From NCBI RefSeq assembly GCF_036456085.1, contig NZ_CP138632.1, forward strand, positions 1,841,001 through 1,905,000: a stretch of DNA of 64,000 nucleotides. Direction: 5' to 3'. This DNA is from Veillonella parvula. GTDB taxonomy: Bacteria > Bacillota > Negativicutes > Veillonellales > Veillonellaceae. Made by a program: the position numbers and the translations under genes. Positions 8,978 to 18,168 of the stretch are shown piece after piece (within the stretch, counting starts at the first letter, position 1; each line of letters opens with the position of its first letter). The notes under the pieces were generated by a model. The model did no database searches, was not told where the DNA came from, and was given only the letters and a program-made list of their open reading frames with translations.

Positions 8978-9036
8978 ATGTGTTATATGAGTTATATGCG
9001 TTATATGCGTTAAGGAATAGATAGAAAGGATAGCCT

Positions 9037-10113
9037 ATGAAAGAGATAATTCGCACATTGAAACCTTATATACCTGAGGAGCCGGCTGAAGCGGTGAAAG
9101 AGCGCCTTGGTATCGACAGATTGGTACGCTTGTCGGCAAATGAAAATCCATACGGCACATCGCCATTGGTACGGGAGGCTATCCTTAGTTATGTAACACA
9201 TAATGATGCCAACTACTATCCGGATGGCAATGCTACCGATTTGCGCATGAAATTAGCAAATTACTGGCAGGTGCAACCTGAGCAACTCGTCATCGGCGTA
9301 GGTCTAGATGAGGTGATCGCCATGGTCAATAAAACATTGATTACCACTGGTGACTCCATCGTAGTAAGCGTGCCAGCCTTTTCGGAATATGCCTTGAATG
9401 GCCTCGTGGAAGGTGCTGAGATTCGCGAGGTGCCAGCTGATTTTGAAACGGGGCAGTATGACTTTTCTGCTCTCGTGAAAGCTGTAGATGAAACGACACG
9501 CCTCGTGTGGATCTGTAATCCTAATAACCCAACGGGCACCTATGAGTCTGTTGAAGATATCCGCAAATTTGTAGCAGCTGTACCAAAGGATACCTTGGTC
9601 ATCATAGATGAGGCATATGTCGATTTTGTCACTTCTGTAGCAGTTCCTACGGCACGTGCGCTATTGGATGAATTTCCTAATGTGGCTATCATGCGTACCT
9701 TCTCGAAGGCCTATGGCCTTGCTAACTACCGTGTAGGCTACATGATGACATCTTTAGAATTGGCCAATTATATGCAAACTATTCGCTTGCCGTACAATTT
9801 GAATACCTTATCTCAAGTGGCTGCAGAAGCCGCTTTCGGTGATCAAGAATTCGTGGCGAGAACGGTCTCTCAAAATGCAGAAGAGCGAACAAAATGGGAA
9901 AGCCTCTTTGATGAGCTAGGTATTCACTACTATAAAAGCGAAGCAAATTTTATCTTCTTTGCATCGCCTGATGCGGAAGGCCTTGCAGATGCTTGGCTCA
10001 AATCAGGTTACCAAGTGCGCCGAGGTCAACGAGAAGGATGGTTACGCCTTACGATTCCAATGCCTCAAGATGGGGATATTATGCGCAGGATATTAAGAGA
10101 TTTCATGAATTAA
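9037..10113 (+). CDS. hisC: Histidinol-phosphate aminotransferase
   Basis: 358-residue fold-type I PLP aminotransferase that makes histidinol phosphate from imidazole acetol phosphate and glutamate. Motifs are RLSANENPYGTSP at the N-terminus, VWICNPNNPTGTY (cofactor pocket), IIDEAYVDF, and the PLP lysine in MRTFSKAYGLANYRVGY. AGAAAGGA lies 9 bases upstream of the ATG. It sits after an internal terminator and is followed by hisH after 78 bases. A role limited to histidine is inferred from the cluster, since HisC enzymes can also act on aromatic substrates. Confidence 0.95.
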   Translation: MKEIIRTLKPYIPEEPAEAVKERLGIDRLVRLSANENPYGTSPLVREAILSYVTHNDANYYPDGNATDLRMKLANYWQVQPEQLVIGVGLDEVIAMVNKTLITTGDSIVVSVPAFSEYALNGLVEGAEIREVPADFETGQYDFSALVKAVDETTRLVWICNPNNPTGTYESVEDIRKFVAAVPKDTLVIIDEAYVDFVTSVAVPTARALLDEFPNVAIMRTFSKAYGLANYRVGYMMTSLELANYMQTIRLPYNLNTLSQVAAEAAFGDQEFVARTVSQNAEERTKWESLFDELGIHYYKSEANFIFFASPDAEGLADAWLKSGYQVRRGQREGWLRLTIPMPQDGDIMRRILRDFMN

Positions 10114-10191
10114 TTTGTACAGAATAACGTATAATTTGTAATATGTTTTACTTTATCTTATCGTGTTTTACCCTATAGAATGGAGTTTATT

Positions 10192-10818
10192 ATGATTGCC
10201 ATTATAGATTATGATGCAGGGAATACCTTCAATGTCCAGAAAGCCTTAGCTTATATTGGTCTTGAGGCAGTGCTAACGGCAGATCCTGAGACCATACTAA
10301 ATGCTGATGGCGTTCTCTTGCCAGGTGTAGGCGCATATGCGCCGGCGATGGCAGTTCTAAAAGAGCATGGTTTAGTTGATGTCATTCATGAGGTAGTAAA
10401 GCGTGAAATTCCTTTATTAGGTATTTGTTTAGGAATGCAACTTTTATTTGAAGAGTCTGAAGAATACGGCCCAACGCCCGGTTTAGGCCTTATTCCCGGT
10501 AAGGTAAAAGAAATTCCTCGCAACATTGGCCTTAGCGTGCCTCATATGGGTTGGAATAAAAATGTAGTACACCAGCCTCATAGTGCTTTTAGCAATGTAG
10601 ATGATCAATATACATATTTCGTTCATTCCTATTATGTGGATACAGATCCTGAATATATAACATCTACTGCAAATTATGGTATCGATGTACCTGGCATTGT
10701 AGAACGTGGTAGAGTGTATGGAATGCAATTCCATCCCGAAAAAAGTGGTGTCGTAGGTCTAAATTTGTTGCGTACATTTGGGACTATTACAAAAACTTAT
10801 AGAGCAGCAGCAAAATAG
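10192..10818 (+). CDS. hisH: Imidazole glycerol phosphate synthase, glutaminase subunit HisH
   Basis: 208-residue class I glutamine amidotransferase. The catalytic triad is visible: Cys in LLGICLGMQLLFE and His and Glu in MQFHPEKSG. The oxyanion region PGVGAYAPAM follows family rule. It supplies ammonia to HisF. The start at 10192 is supported by AATGGAG at 10179-10185; an upstream in-frame ATG at 10180 overlaps that site. It is the last gene of the cluster, with a terminator about 60 bases downstream. Confidence 0.95.
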   Translation: MIAIIDYDAGNTFNVQKALAYIGLEAVLTADPETILNADGVLLPGVGAYAPAMAVLKEHGLVDVIHEVVKREIPLLGICLGMQLLFEESEEYGPTPGLGLIPGKVKEIPRNIGLSVPHMGWNKNVVHQPHSAFSNVDDQYTYFVHSYYVDTDPEYITSTANYGIDVPGIVERGRVYGMQFHPEKSGVVGLNLLRTFGTITKTYRAAAK

Positions 10819-10880
10819 GGATATAGCTATCTTTCATTACAGATAGGAATAAGTCATTCAGTAACCAATATATCTAGGAT

Positions 10881-10924
10881 AATAACGGCATCTCATAGGT
10901 AGAGGATGCCGTTATTATGCTTTA
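10881..10924 (+). terminator. Terminator closing the his cluster
   Basis: AATAACGGCATC (10881-10892) pairs with GATGCCGTTATT (10905-10916) across a 12-base loop. The T-tract is weak (ATGCTTTA), but the stem is perfect. Confidence 0.65.
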
Positions 10925-10960
10925 TAGTTATACTTAACTTTCAAAATGAGAAATTAATAA

Positions 10961-10988
10961 TTGACACCTTGTTGATTAGTTATACAAT
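10961..10988 (+). promoter_or_regulatory. Promoter of the CstA-type transporter gene
   Basis: TTGACA (10961-10966), 16-base spacer, TACAAT (10983-10988). It leaves a leader of about 105 bases before the start codon, in which I see no recognised riboswitch. Confidence 0.65.
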
Positions 10989-11099
10989 AATGTTGTAAGT
11001 ACTAACATTTTAGGAAGCCATTGTGGCATGGATACGATACATAAGTTTTATCAGTAATATTCATATACTCCATGTCACGTGATTATTGGAGGTGTTTAT

Positions 11100-12932
11100 A
11101 TGGTTATGAATGGTATTTACTTAGTTATTGCCTCCGCGTGTATTCTAATTTTAGCGTACCGCTTTTATGGGGCTTTTATAGCGGCTAAGGTACTGACATT
11201 GGATCAATATCGTCCAACGCCAGCTATGGTTCACAATGATGGTCACGATTACGTGCCAACCAACAAATGGGTAACCTTTGGTCATCACTTTGCAGCAATT
11301 GCTGGTGCAGGGCCACTTGTAGGTCCTGTTATCGCAGCACAGTTTGGGTATTTGCCTGGGGCATTATGGATCCTAATTGGTTCCGTATTAGCCGGTGCTG
11401 TACATGATATGGTTATCTTGTTTGCTTCCGTTCGTTATGATGGTAAATCGATTGCGGATATTGCTCGCGAAGAAATCAGTAAACTTGCTGGTTTTGGTGC
11501 TATGCTCGCTACCTTATTCCTATTGATCATTACCCTTGCTGGTATGGCTGTAGTAGTAGCTAATGCATTGCATAACTCTCCTTGGGGATTCTTCTCCGTA
11601 TTTGCTACCATTCCAATCGCTATTTTTATTGGTATTTATTTGAAATGGTTGCGTCCTGGTAAAATCCAAGAGGCGACTATTATTGGGGTAGCCTTAATCT
11701 TCGCAGCTATCATCTACGGTCCAAATGTAGCGGCTAGCGAATATGCATCTTGGTTTACATACGACTTGCAAACCATTGAAATTATGCTTGCTGTGTATGG
11801 TTTCTTTGCAGCTGCATTGCCAGTATGGTTGTTACTTGCTCCTCGTGACTATTTGTCCACATACCTTAAAATCGGTACAATCGGCGCATTGGCACTTGGT
11901 ATTATCATTGTAATGCCTGAAATTCAAATGCCAGCTGTAACTCCTTACATCTGGGGCGGCGGTCCTGTATTGAAAGGTTCCGTATTCCCTTACATCTTCA
12001 TTACTATCGCATGTGGTGCGTTATCTGGCTTCCATACTGTTATTGCTACTGGTACAACACCTAAAATGCTTACTAATGAAAAAGAAATTTTACCTATCGG
12101 TTATGGTGCGATGTTAACAGAAGGCTTCATCGCTATGATGGCGTTGATTGCTGCTACTGCATTGCATCCAGATGATTACTTTGCGATTAACTCCACAGTT
12201 GAGTCATTCAAAGCTTTAGGCCTTCAAGTTCATGAATTGCCAGCATTGTCTGCAATGGTTGGTGAAGACTTGATGCACCGTCCTGGTGGTGCCGTATCCC
12301 TTGCAGTAGGTATGGCTCATATCTTCTCCAGATTGCCTAATATGGATCACTTGATGGGTTACTGGTATCACTTCTGTATCATGTTCGAAGCATTGTTCAT
12401 CATGACATTGATCGATGCTGGTACTCGTGTAGGTCGTTACTTACTTCAAGAATTATTAGGTCATTTCCATCCTAAATTTAACGACCAACACTGGGCTCCT
12501 GGTGTGTATGGTTGTGCCGCTTTAATTTGTATCTTGTGGGGCTACCTAGTTCTACAAGGTAATATCGGTATTATCTGGCCTCTATTTGGTGTATCGAACC
12601 AATTATTAGGTACCATGACATTGGCCGTAGGTACTACAGCTATCATGAGACTTGGTCGCAAACGCTATGCATGGGTAACAGGTATTCCTTGTATTTTAAT
12701 GGCTATCGTGGCTATCGCTGCAGACTATGAAAATGTATTCTACAGCTATATTCCTGCTGGTAAATGGATTTTAGTAGCATTTAGTGTTGCTATGTTCCTC
12801 ATGATTCTTATCGTATTGGTAGAAGCCGTACGTAGTTGGATCCGCTTGTCCAATATTCCTCAAGATTATCGTACACAAGCTGAAATCGAAGCTGAAAGCC
12901 TTGTAAAATACGGTAAAGAAGTAAAAGCATAA
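11100..12932 (+). CDS. cstA: CstA/BtsT-family peptide or pyruvate transporter
   Basis: 610-residue inner-membrane protein with many hydrophobic segments. The CstA signature is strong: a conserved N-terminal stretch with VPTNKWVTFGHHFAAIAGAGP, then GPVIAAQFGYLPGALWILIGSV and VHDMVILFASVR. Family members are carbon-starvation carriers, shown in E. coli to take up pyruvate or peptides by proton symport. In a lactate- and pyruvate-using anaerobe a pyruvate role is plausible, but that is inference. GGAGGTG at 11088-11094 fixes the start at ATG 11100; a GTG at 11079 lies upstream of that site. It has its own promoter and a strong terminator. Confidence 0.88.
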   Translation: MVMNGIYLVIASACILILAYRFYGAFIAAKVLTLDQYRPTPAMVHNDGHDYVPTNKWVTFGHHFAAIAGAGPLVGPVIAAQFGYLPGALWILIGSVLAGAVHDMVILFASVRYDGKSIADIAREEISKLAGFGAMLATLFLLIITLAGMAVVVANALHNSPWGFFSVFATIPIAIFIGIYLKWLRPGKIQEATIIGVALIFAAIIYGPNVAASEYASWFTYDLQTIEIMLAVYGFFAAALPVWLLLAPRDYLSTYLKIGTIGALALGIIIVMPEIQMPAVTPYIWGGGPVLKGSVFPYIFITIACGALSGFHTVIATGTTPKMLTNEKEILPIGYGAMLTEGFIAMMALIAATALHPDDYFAINSTVESFKALGLQVHELPALSAMVGEDLMHRPGGAVSLAVGMAHIFSRLPNMDHLMGYWYHFCIMFEALFIMTLIDAGTRVGRYLLQELLGHFHPKFNDQHWAPGVYGCAALICILWGYLVLQGNIGIIWPLFGVSNQLLGTMTLAVGTTAIMRLGRKRYAWVTGIPCILMAIVAIAADYENVFYSYIPAGKWILVAFSVAMFLMILIVLVEAVRSWIRLSNIPQDYRTQAEIEAESLVKYGKEVKA

Positions 12933-12952
12933 GATTGATTATTGCAATATAT

Positions 12953-12985
12953 AAAGTGCACTCACATTTGTGAGTGCACTTTTAA
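12953..12985 (+). terminator. Terminator after cstA
   Basis: AAAGTGCACTCACA (12953-12966) pairs with TGTGAGTGCACTTT (12969-12982), a 14-bp perfect stem whose 3' side runs into TTTTAATC. Confidence 0.88.
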
Positions 12986-13026
12986 TCTATAAATTTGCTG
13001 CTTTTTTTATAAAATAGTTAGGTAAT

Positions 13027-13068
13027 GGCGTCTTGCATGCAAAGTTTTCTGTGAGCAAGGCGCTTTTT
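13027..13068 (+). terminator. Second terminator downstream of cstA
   Basis: GCGTCTTGC (13028-13036) pairs with GCAAGGCGC (13055-13063, one G-U), then TTTTT. It lies only 45 bases after the first terminator. It could end a short transcript from the gap or act as a backup; no gene is visible between the two. Confidence 0.65.
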
Positions 13069-13155
13069 GTATGGAAAAGAGTTTCTTATGGTCAATATGA
13101 TTGATACAGTTAACACCGCATGGGTATTGTTATTTGAACATGTTATAATAGGGCT

Positions 13156-14781
13156 ATGAAACATTATATACGTTCTTATTGGACAAAATATAAACAATTG
13201 TATAAGAAAGGCCTAAAAGGCATTGCTGCCTTTCTTGCCATTGGAGTGATTATAGTCTTTGTACTAGCAACCATTGCTAGTCGTGGAATGGGCGTTATTT
13301 TTAATGAGGTTATGGCTCGACAAACTATGATGCGTGGCACGGTTACTGTTGAAAGTTTATCTGCTACACCGTGGGGGACTTTGACTTTTACAGGCCTGGT
13401 TTGGAAAGACCCAGAAGGGCATGAGTTGCTCAATGCACCGAGCGGGAAGGTCCGCGTTAATATGTGGGATGTGGTGACACGTAATTTTAAGCCCTCTGCT
13501 ATCGAGGGTATTGAATTAGATGATGCGGTTGTAGTCGTTGATTTAGACGATAATAATCGGTTAGATTTCGCGCCCATATCTCCAGATGTACATAAACCAA
13601 TTAACGAGATAGAGCCCCGTCCCAAAGCACCTAGAAAGACTACACAAGAACGGCAAGAGGAACTAGGTAAGAAAGTACGTAACTTCAATTGGGCGGGCCA
13701 ACATTTAGATTTGAAGATTAGGCTTAGAAACAGTCAGTTAGAGGTCTTTAACAGAAATCGTCATTATGTGATAAAGGATGTAAACGCTAGAATTGACCTT
13801 GATAGTAAGAGGGCCATTCGTATCGATATGGAGACGGGCAAATTTGGTGGTACCGCCATAGGGGATGGTCTCGTATTAAAAGGTCGTGTAGATTTAAAGG
13901 ATGTTTTAAAGCAGCGCATGCCTCAATTGGATCTACAATTTGATGTGAAAGGGGTGGATCCGTCATCTCTAGGCTTTGGTGAGAATATTCATGATGCCAT
14001 GACCTTGCTTACAAAGGTAACAGGTGATTTTAATCGTCCTTTTGCTAAAGGTCGGGTAACGATGCCTATTTTACGCATCCCTGCACTTACCTTTGAGAAT
14101 GTAGTAGGAGATGTGACGTACCAAGATGGTATTTTGAATTTTGAAAACGTTAGTGCCAATGTATACAGCGGTAAATTGGAGGCTAAGGGTGTATATAATT
14201 TGGACACTCGAGCCTATACGATTACAGGCGTAGCAAAGGATTTAGATAGTAGTGTAGCCCTTAAAGCGCCTGAGTTTCTCGTGCCCGTATCGGCAAATTT
14301 GAACTTTAAAAGCGAAGGCCAACCTCGAGACATGGAGGTATGGGGGAACTTCTGGTCTGGTGAAGGGCACTATATGCTGATTCCGATTCAAAGCATTACG
14401 GGAAACTTTCACAATAAAGGGCGACATTTATCCTTTAGCGATGTGAAAGTAAATACGAAAATCACCACTATTACTACGGATGCTCTGCGCATCGATGATG
14501 GACAGCTCACGATGGGGCCGCTTAATATTACTTCTCACGGGGGTAGTAATTTTATTCTGTATGATGAGTCATTTGATGAAATTGATGCGGATATGGCTCG
14601 AATTAAAGATGGTATGAAACAAGCTAAAGAGAATAGTAAAAGTGCTTCTGAATCAGCAAATGGCATCGATAAGTCTGGGTTCACATCGCCGGACATGAAA
14701 GAATCGATAAAAGACCTGAAGCGGAGTATAGACTCGGCAAAAGATAGCTTAGATAATGTGTCAAAAGGCATCAAGCAATGA
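13156..14781 (+). CDS. AsmA/TamB-like envelope protein
   Basis: 541 residues. A basic cytoplasmic start is followed by one membrane anchor (about residues 22-44), then a long periplasmic region rich in alternating beta-strand pattern, of the AsmA/DUF748 kind ('VTVESLSATPWGTLTFTGLVW', 'GTAIGDGLVLKGRVDL', 'SANVYSGKLEAKGVYNLDTR'). Such proteins form beta-groove bridges for lipid movement to the outer membrane, consistent with a diderm host. The last 60 residues are a polar, probably coiled-coil tail rich in Lys, Ser and Asp. TATAAT at 13144-13149 is only 7 bases from the ATG, so the real promoter may lie further upstream. The exact partner or substrate is unknown. Confidence 0.7.
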   Translation: MKHYIRSYWTKYKQLYKKGLKGIAAFLAIGVIIVFVLATIASRGMGVIFNEVMARQTMMRGTVTVESLSATPWGTLTFTGLVWKDPEGHELLNAPSGKVRVNMWDVVTRNFKPSAIEGIELDDAVVVVDLDDNNRLDFAPISPDVHKPINEIEPRPKAPRKTTQERQEELGKKVRNFNWAGQHLDLKIRLRNSQLEVFNRNRHYVIKDVNARIDLDSKRAIRIDMETGKFGGTAIGDGLVLKGRVDLKDVLKQRMPQLDLQFDVKGVDPSSLGFGENIHDAMTLLTKVTGDFNRPFAKGRVTMPILRIPALTFENVVGDVTYQDGILNFENVSANVYSGKLEAKGVYNLDTRAYTITGVAKDLDSSVALKAPEFLVPVSANLNFKSEGQPRDMEVWGNFWSGEGHYMLIPIQSITGNFHNKGRHLSFSDVKVNTKITTITTDALRIDDGQLTMGPLNITSHGGSNFILYDESFDEIDADMARIKDGMKQAKENSKSASESANGIDKSGFTSPDMKESIKDLKRSIDSAKDSLDNVSKGIKQ

Positions 14782-14852
14782 AAGACATTTAGTAATAAAA
14801 TACATTGAGAAGTAAAAAGCAACAAGAAATAATAACGTATCAAAAATAATAA

Positions 14853-14891
14853 AAAGATGGCAATTCATCAGCGTGATGAATTGCCATCTTT
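14853..14891. terminator. Bidirectional terminator between convergent genes
   Basis: AAAGATGGCAATTCATCA (14853-14870) pairs with TGATGAATTGCCATCTTT (14874-14891), an 18-bp perfect stem with A-rich and T-rich flanks. It serves the AsmA-like gene and the convergent minus-strand gene. Confidence 0.9.
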
Positions 14892-14936
14892 AAGTTATAA
14901 GGTATTACACTGAATTTAGTTATACGAAAGATTTTA

Positions 14937-15668
14937 TTATCTGTCTAATCCGCTAGAACGTTGGTATTCAGTATCTTCTGTGTCTTTGGTATCCGTTTTT
15001 GTATTAGTTCGTTTTACCTTAATAAGAGGTTTCTTTTCTTTGGTTTCCTCTTCTTCGTATGGAATTACTTTATCTCCTTGATCCGGTAAGAATGTTTCGA
15101 TACCGTTTCGTTTGCCTTTTTGCGTGTTAGTGTCAGCGGACAATTGACTTTGTTGTGGAACGATATATATTTCGTCTTTATTGATGGTTACATCATTTAA
15201 CAAGAGTTTGAATGCGTTCGGACTTACATACAGAATTCCGTCTACCATACGTGCTGCAGGTAGCAAAGATTCGGATGTATCGAGGTTGATAATTTGCAAT
15301 TTACCCTTGCGCACGACTTGTTTAGAGTCTGGTTGTACCGCTAATGTAGCAATGTTCATGTCGATCAATGCTGTTTTAGTAGGTGCATCCCAAGATACTT
15401 TGTAACCTAATGCTTCTGATACTTGACGTAAAGCTACGAGTGGCTGACCGTCAACATAGATGACATTTGGCTTCTTATCGATTGGCTCCAATAATAGGCC
15501 ATCTACATTGATGTAATGCTGTGTTGTCACAGATACAGGTCTCTTTAAACTCTGCGTCGGTGCAGGTGTATCCATACCGACAGCTGCCTGTGCAGGCTGT
15601 ACCACTCCGCTTGTGAAAGCAAGCGCCCCTAAGGCTATACCGGATAAAATCAGTTGTTTTAATTTCAT
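14937..15668 (-). CDS. Secreted protein with copper amine oxidase N-terminal-like domain
   Basis: 243 residues from the ATG at 15668, chosen because GGAGG lies 5 bases before it (CCTCC at 15674-15678 on the plus strand). A signal peptide is clear: MKLKQLILSGIALGALAFTS, cleavage near VQPAQAA. The domain at about 45-170 (VDGLLLEPI..PNVIYVDGQPLVALRQVSEALGYKVSWDAPTKTALI) is the Cu_amine_oxidN1 type found in many Firmicute cell-surface proteins, a small beta/alpha fold without oxidase activity. The C-terminal 60 residues are Lys/Glu/Thr-rich and look disordered. No partner gene is near. Function unknown. Confidence 0.8.
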   Translation of the reverse strand: MKLKQLILSGIALGALAFTSGVVQPAQAAVGMDTPAPTQSLKRPVSVTTQHYINVDGLLLEPIDKKPNVIYVDGQPLVALRQVSEALGYKVSWDAPTKTALIDMNIATLAVQPDSKQVVRKGKLQIINLDTSESLLPAARMVDGILYVSPNAFKLLLNDVTINKDEIYIVPQQSQLSADTNTQKGKRNGIETFLPDQGDKVIPYEEEETKEKKPLIKVKRTNTKTDTKDTEDTEYQRSSGLDR

Positions 15669-15819
15669 GGTAACCTCCATTGTGTATAAAACGTAACGAT
15701 AAATCATAATTGGTAATATAACATGGATATATGAATATTATATTATAAATTTTAATTTTACAAAACTAATAAAGAAGAAGGGATGAATTTATTGATTTTA
15801 TATTTAGGCTTAATTTTAA

Positions 15820-17025
15820 AATATATTTATACTAAAGTCTGTTATAGATAGTGCAGCAGACTCTAATAAAAATAAACTATCCACTAAATCATTAGATGTT
15901 AAAGATATTGAAAATACGGCAGAATATACATCTCGTAATATAGGGATGAGTTATAATCACGTAGGTGGTTTTAAGAACCTTAGTAAAGCAGGAAAAGATG
16001 CTTTGTGGAATACATTGGGCACTTTACCTAATTTGTTACCAGATTCTAGTAAGTCTAGTTCTTCCACTACAAAATCTGCTATTTCAAATGGTACAATAGA
16101 AGTACGAGACGCTAACTTTAATATGCAAACACTGTCTCGAGATACAAAAGATAGCTTGAATAAGCTTGATGAAATCTTCGATAAAAAGAAAATAGAAGAA
16201 TGCCAAGAGTTATCTAAATTATTTGCTAAAGAAGCTTTTGGTCAATTACATAATTGGAATCCAACCTCTAAGGAAGGTAAAACTGCGAAAGCAATAGCCC
16301 ATGGTGTAACTTTAAGTTATATTCAAGAAGCTGAAAATCCTTCTTTTGAAAAAATGCAGATGGAAGTTATGCGGTGGTTAGAGCTGAAGGTAAAATGTAT
16401 GATGATGATATGTTTCTAGGCGTTAAAGGTTTAGGTACAAGAATAACCAATAAACTAGGCATACATTATCATGTTACTCTTATGAATAAAGATATATCAT
16501 TAGGTACTACAACAATACTAGATGAGATGGCTACTTTGGCTAGAGCCAAATACAGTAATGGATCAAATAATGAAAGATTTATTTTTGTTGATACATCTGA
16601 TAAAGTGAGTGTAATGCCTGTGTCTGAATCTAAGTCTACATTTGTTTGGACTAAGGATGCTTTAGGAATGTCAGTTCTTCAAAATGTATTATCTGAGGTA
16701 GGAAATCAACCATGGGTTGGATATGTGTATTATGCGGAGAACGCATCAAAATTTACTCGAACTGTAGCGAAAGTTGGAGGGCCTGTTTCAATAGGTTTCT
16801 TACTTAACGATATGCAAAAAAGATTACCAAATGTACAGTGGGCATGAATTAGTAAAGGCCTGGGGAGCTGATTTAATTCCTGTAGCTACTGGATTAGGTG
16901 GCGGACTTGTAGGAAGTAGTGCTGGCCCTGTAGGGGCTTTTGCTGTTGGTATTGCTGGTGCAACATTTGGCGATCGCATTAAAGATGAAATTAAATTTAA
17001 TTTGAAAAGGGATGTAGATAAGTAA
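15820..17025 (+). pseudogene. CdiA-type (contact-dependent inhibition) 3' fragment with two frameshifts
   Basis: An AT-rich, 5'-truncated relic. The frame is open from 15820 with no good start before ATG 15946. Its first part (NKLSTKSLDVKDIENTAEY, then DANFNMQTLSRDTKDSLNKL and EIFDKKKIEECQELSKLF) matches the pre-toxin region of CdiA/haemagglutinin exoproteins. The frame shifts at A6 16349-16354 (one base missing) and again at A6 16816-16821 (one base extra). With both repaired, one continuous C-terminal domain is read to TAA 17023-17025. It ends in a Gly/Ala-rich stretch (ATGLGGGLVGSSAGPVG) and a charged tail, as in membrane-active toxins. The stop overlaps the ATG of the next gene, as toxin-immunity pairs often do. 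No cdiB or full cdiA is present. It could be an orphan toxin module or a phase-variable remnant. Confidence 0.7.
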
Positions 17026-17366
17026 TGTATCAAGATCTGATTATAATACTTGGTATTATATTCCTCATATACAAACTTATTACGCATAAAGGTAAGCTTA
17101 GTTTAGCTCGAATTATCTATACTTTTAGCTTAGTACTCGGGTTTGGAATATTTTTCATACGTAATTTAATATCTCCATTTACTATGTTGTTTTGGTGGAT
17201 ATTTTGTATGGGGATTTCTTTAGTTGGAATGTACTTTATGCTTAAAAATAATGAGTTTGAAAGTGATAAAGTAGAAAAATATCAGTTTAATTTTAAAGCT
17301 GGCGTATATGTTTGGTTATTTCTAGCAGCTTTATACATATATTTATATATTTTGACCTATTATTAG
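17025..17366 (+). CDS. Small four-helix membrane protein, candidate CdiI-type immunity protein
   Basis: 113 residues with four predicted membrane segments (about 4-19, 28-46, 50-71 and 92-112), little soluble sequence and low GC. I recognise no named family. The ATG overlaps the stop of the toxin-like relic (TAATG), so translation would be coupled, the normal arrangement of toxin and immunity genes. A membrane immunity protein would fit a toxin that acts on the inner membrane, suggested by the Gly-rich end of the upstream fragment. That function is inference. The frame is intact, unlike the gene before it, which is what retained immunity would look like. Confidence 0.55.
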   Translation: MYQDLIIILGIIFLIYKLITHKGKLSLARIIYTFSLVLGFGIFFIRNLISPFTMLFWWIFCMGISLVGMYFMLKNNEFESDKVEKYQFNFKAGVYVWLFLAALYIYLYILTYY

Positions 17367-17437
17367 ATACTCTGACCGTACATATAGCAAGATCTATTAA
17401 TTAACGTATAATGCTAATATAAGGTATATGAATCTAA

Positions 17438-17510
17438 AAAAGGACGCTATAGTCTAATCTTCAGTGAGCGGTATTACTGAATGGGTTGGAACCATAGTGT
17501 CCTTTTAGTT
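17438..17510 (+). terminator. Branched hairpin terminator after the immunity candidate
   Basis: AAAAGGACGCTAT (17438-17450) pairs with ATAGTGTCCTTTT (17494-17506, one G-U), followed by AGTTTTT. Inside the loop a second hairpin, TTCAGT (17460-17465) with ACTGAA (17476-17481), gives a branched fold. The rest of the gap up to queF holds a 27-codon frame from 17514 without family character and nothing else I can name. Confidence 0.65.
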
Positions 17511-17669
17511 TTTATGGATTTGATGTTTGAGAGCATGTTATTAGATGCATTAGTTGCTACTAACAGTTTAACTAGACCTGAGGGAGGACTTTTTTAGCAC
17601 TACGTATGATATAATTTATTTATATTGAATGATTTCGCAGAATTTATATTTTATAGAAAGAGGTTCCTT

Positions 17670-18167
17670 ATGGCATCCGGCAGATCTGAAAAAGAGTTAC
17701 AAGGGGTAACGATGTTAGGTCACAAGACCGATTATCCTACTGATTATGCGCCACAGGTGTTAGAGGCGTTTGATAATAAACACCCTGACAATGACTATTT
17801 CGTTAAGTTTAATTGCCCTGAGTTCACAAGTTTGTGTCCTATGACAGGTCAACCAGACTTTGCGACCATCTACATTTCTTATGTTCCAGATAAGAAAATG
17901 GTAGAGTCCAAGTCATTGAAGTTATATCTATTTAGTTTCCGCAATCACGGTGACTTTCACGAGGATTGCATCAACATCATCATGAAAGATCTTGTGAAGT
18001 TGATGGATCCTAAATATATCGAGGTGTGGGGCAAGTTTACGCCGCGCGGTGGTTTGTCCATCGATCCATACGCAAATTACGGCAAGCCTGGTACAGAGTG
18101 GGAAAAGACTGCAAAAGAGCGCCTCCATTTCCATGATATGCAGCCTGAGCGCGTAGCATACCGTTAA
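17670..18167 (+). CDS. queF: NADPH-dependent 7-cyano-7-deazaguanine reductase QueF
   Basis: 165-residue short (unimodular) QueF, which reduces preQ0 to preQ1 for queuosine tRNA modification. The catalytic Cys lies in [20 protein letters not shown], with the conserved Asp following it. The NADPH/QueF motif is [28 protein letters not shown] at 17657-17663 sets the start at 17670; an upstream in-frame start would precede this site. No other queuosine genes are nearby, and I saw no convincing preQ1 riboswitch in the leader. The membrane protein downstream starts one base after the stop. Confidence 0.95.
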   Translation: MASGRSEKELQGVTMLGHKTDYPTDYAPQVLEAFDNKHPDNDYFVKFNCPEFTSLCPMTGQPDFATIYISYVPDKKMVESKSLKLYLFSFRNHGDFHEDCINIIMKDLVKLMDPKYIEVWGKFTPRGGLSIDPYANYGKPGTEWEKTAKERLHFHDMQPERVAYR

Positions 18168-18168
18168 T

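Noticed and set aside
17514-17597. 27-codon frame before queF
   Set aside because: It lacks a ribosome site and family features; chance is enough to explain it.
17580-17669. preQ1 riboswitch upstream of queF
   Set aside because: A GGGAGG stretch and a T-run are present, but the conserved preQ1-I pseudoknot pattern could not be traced.
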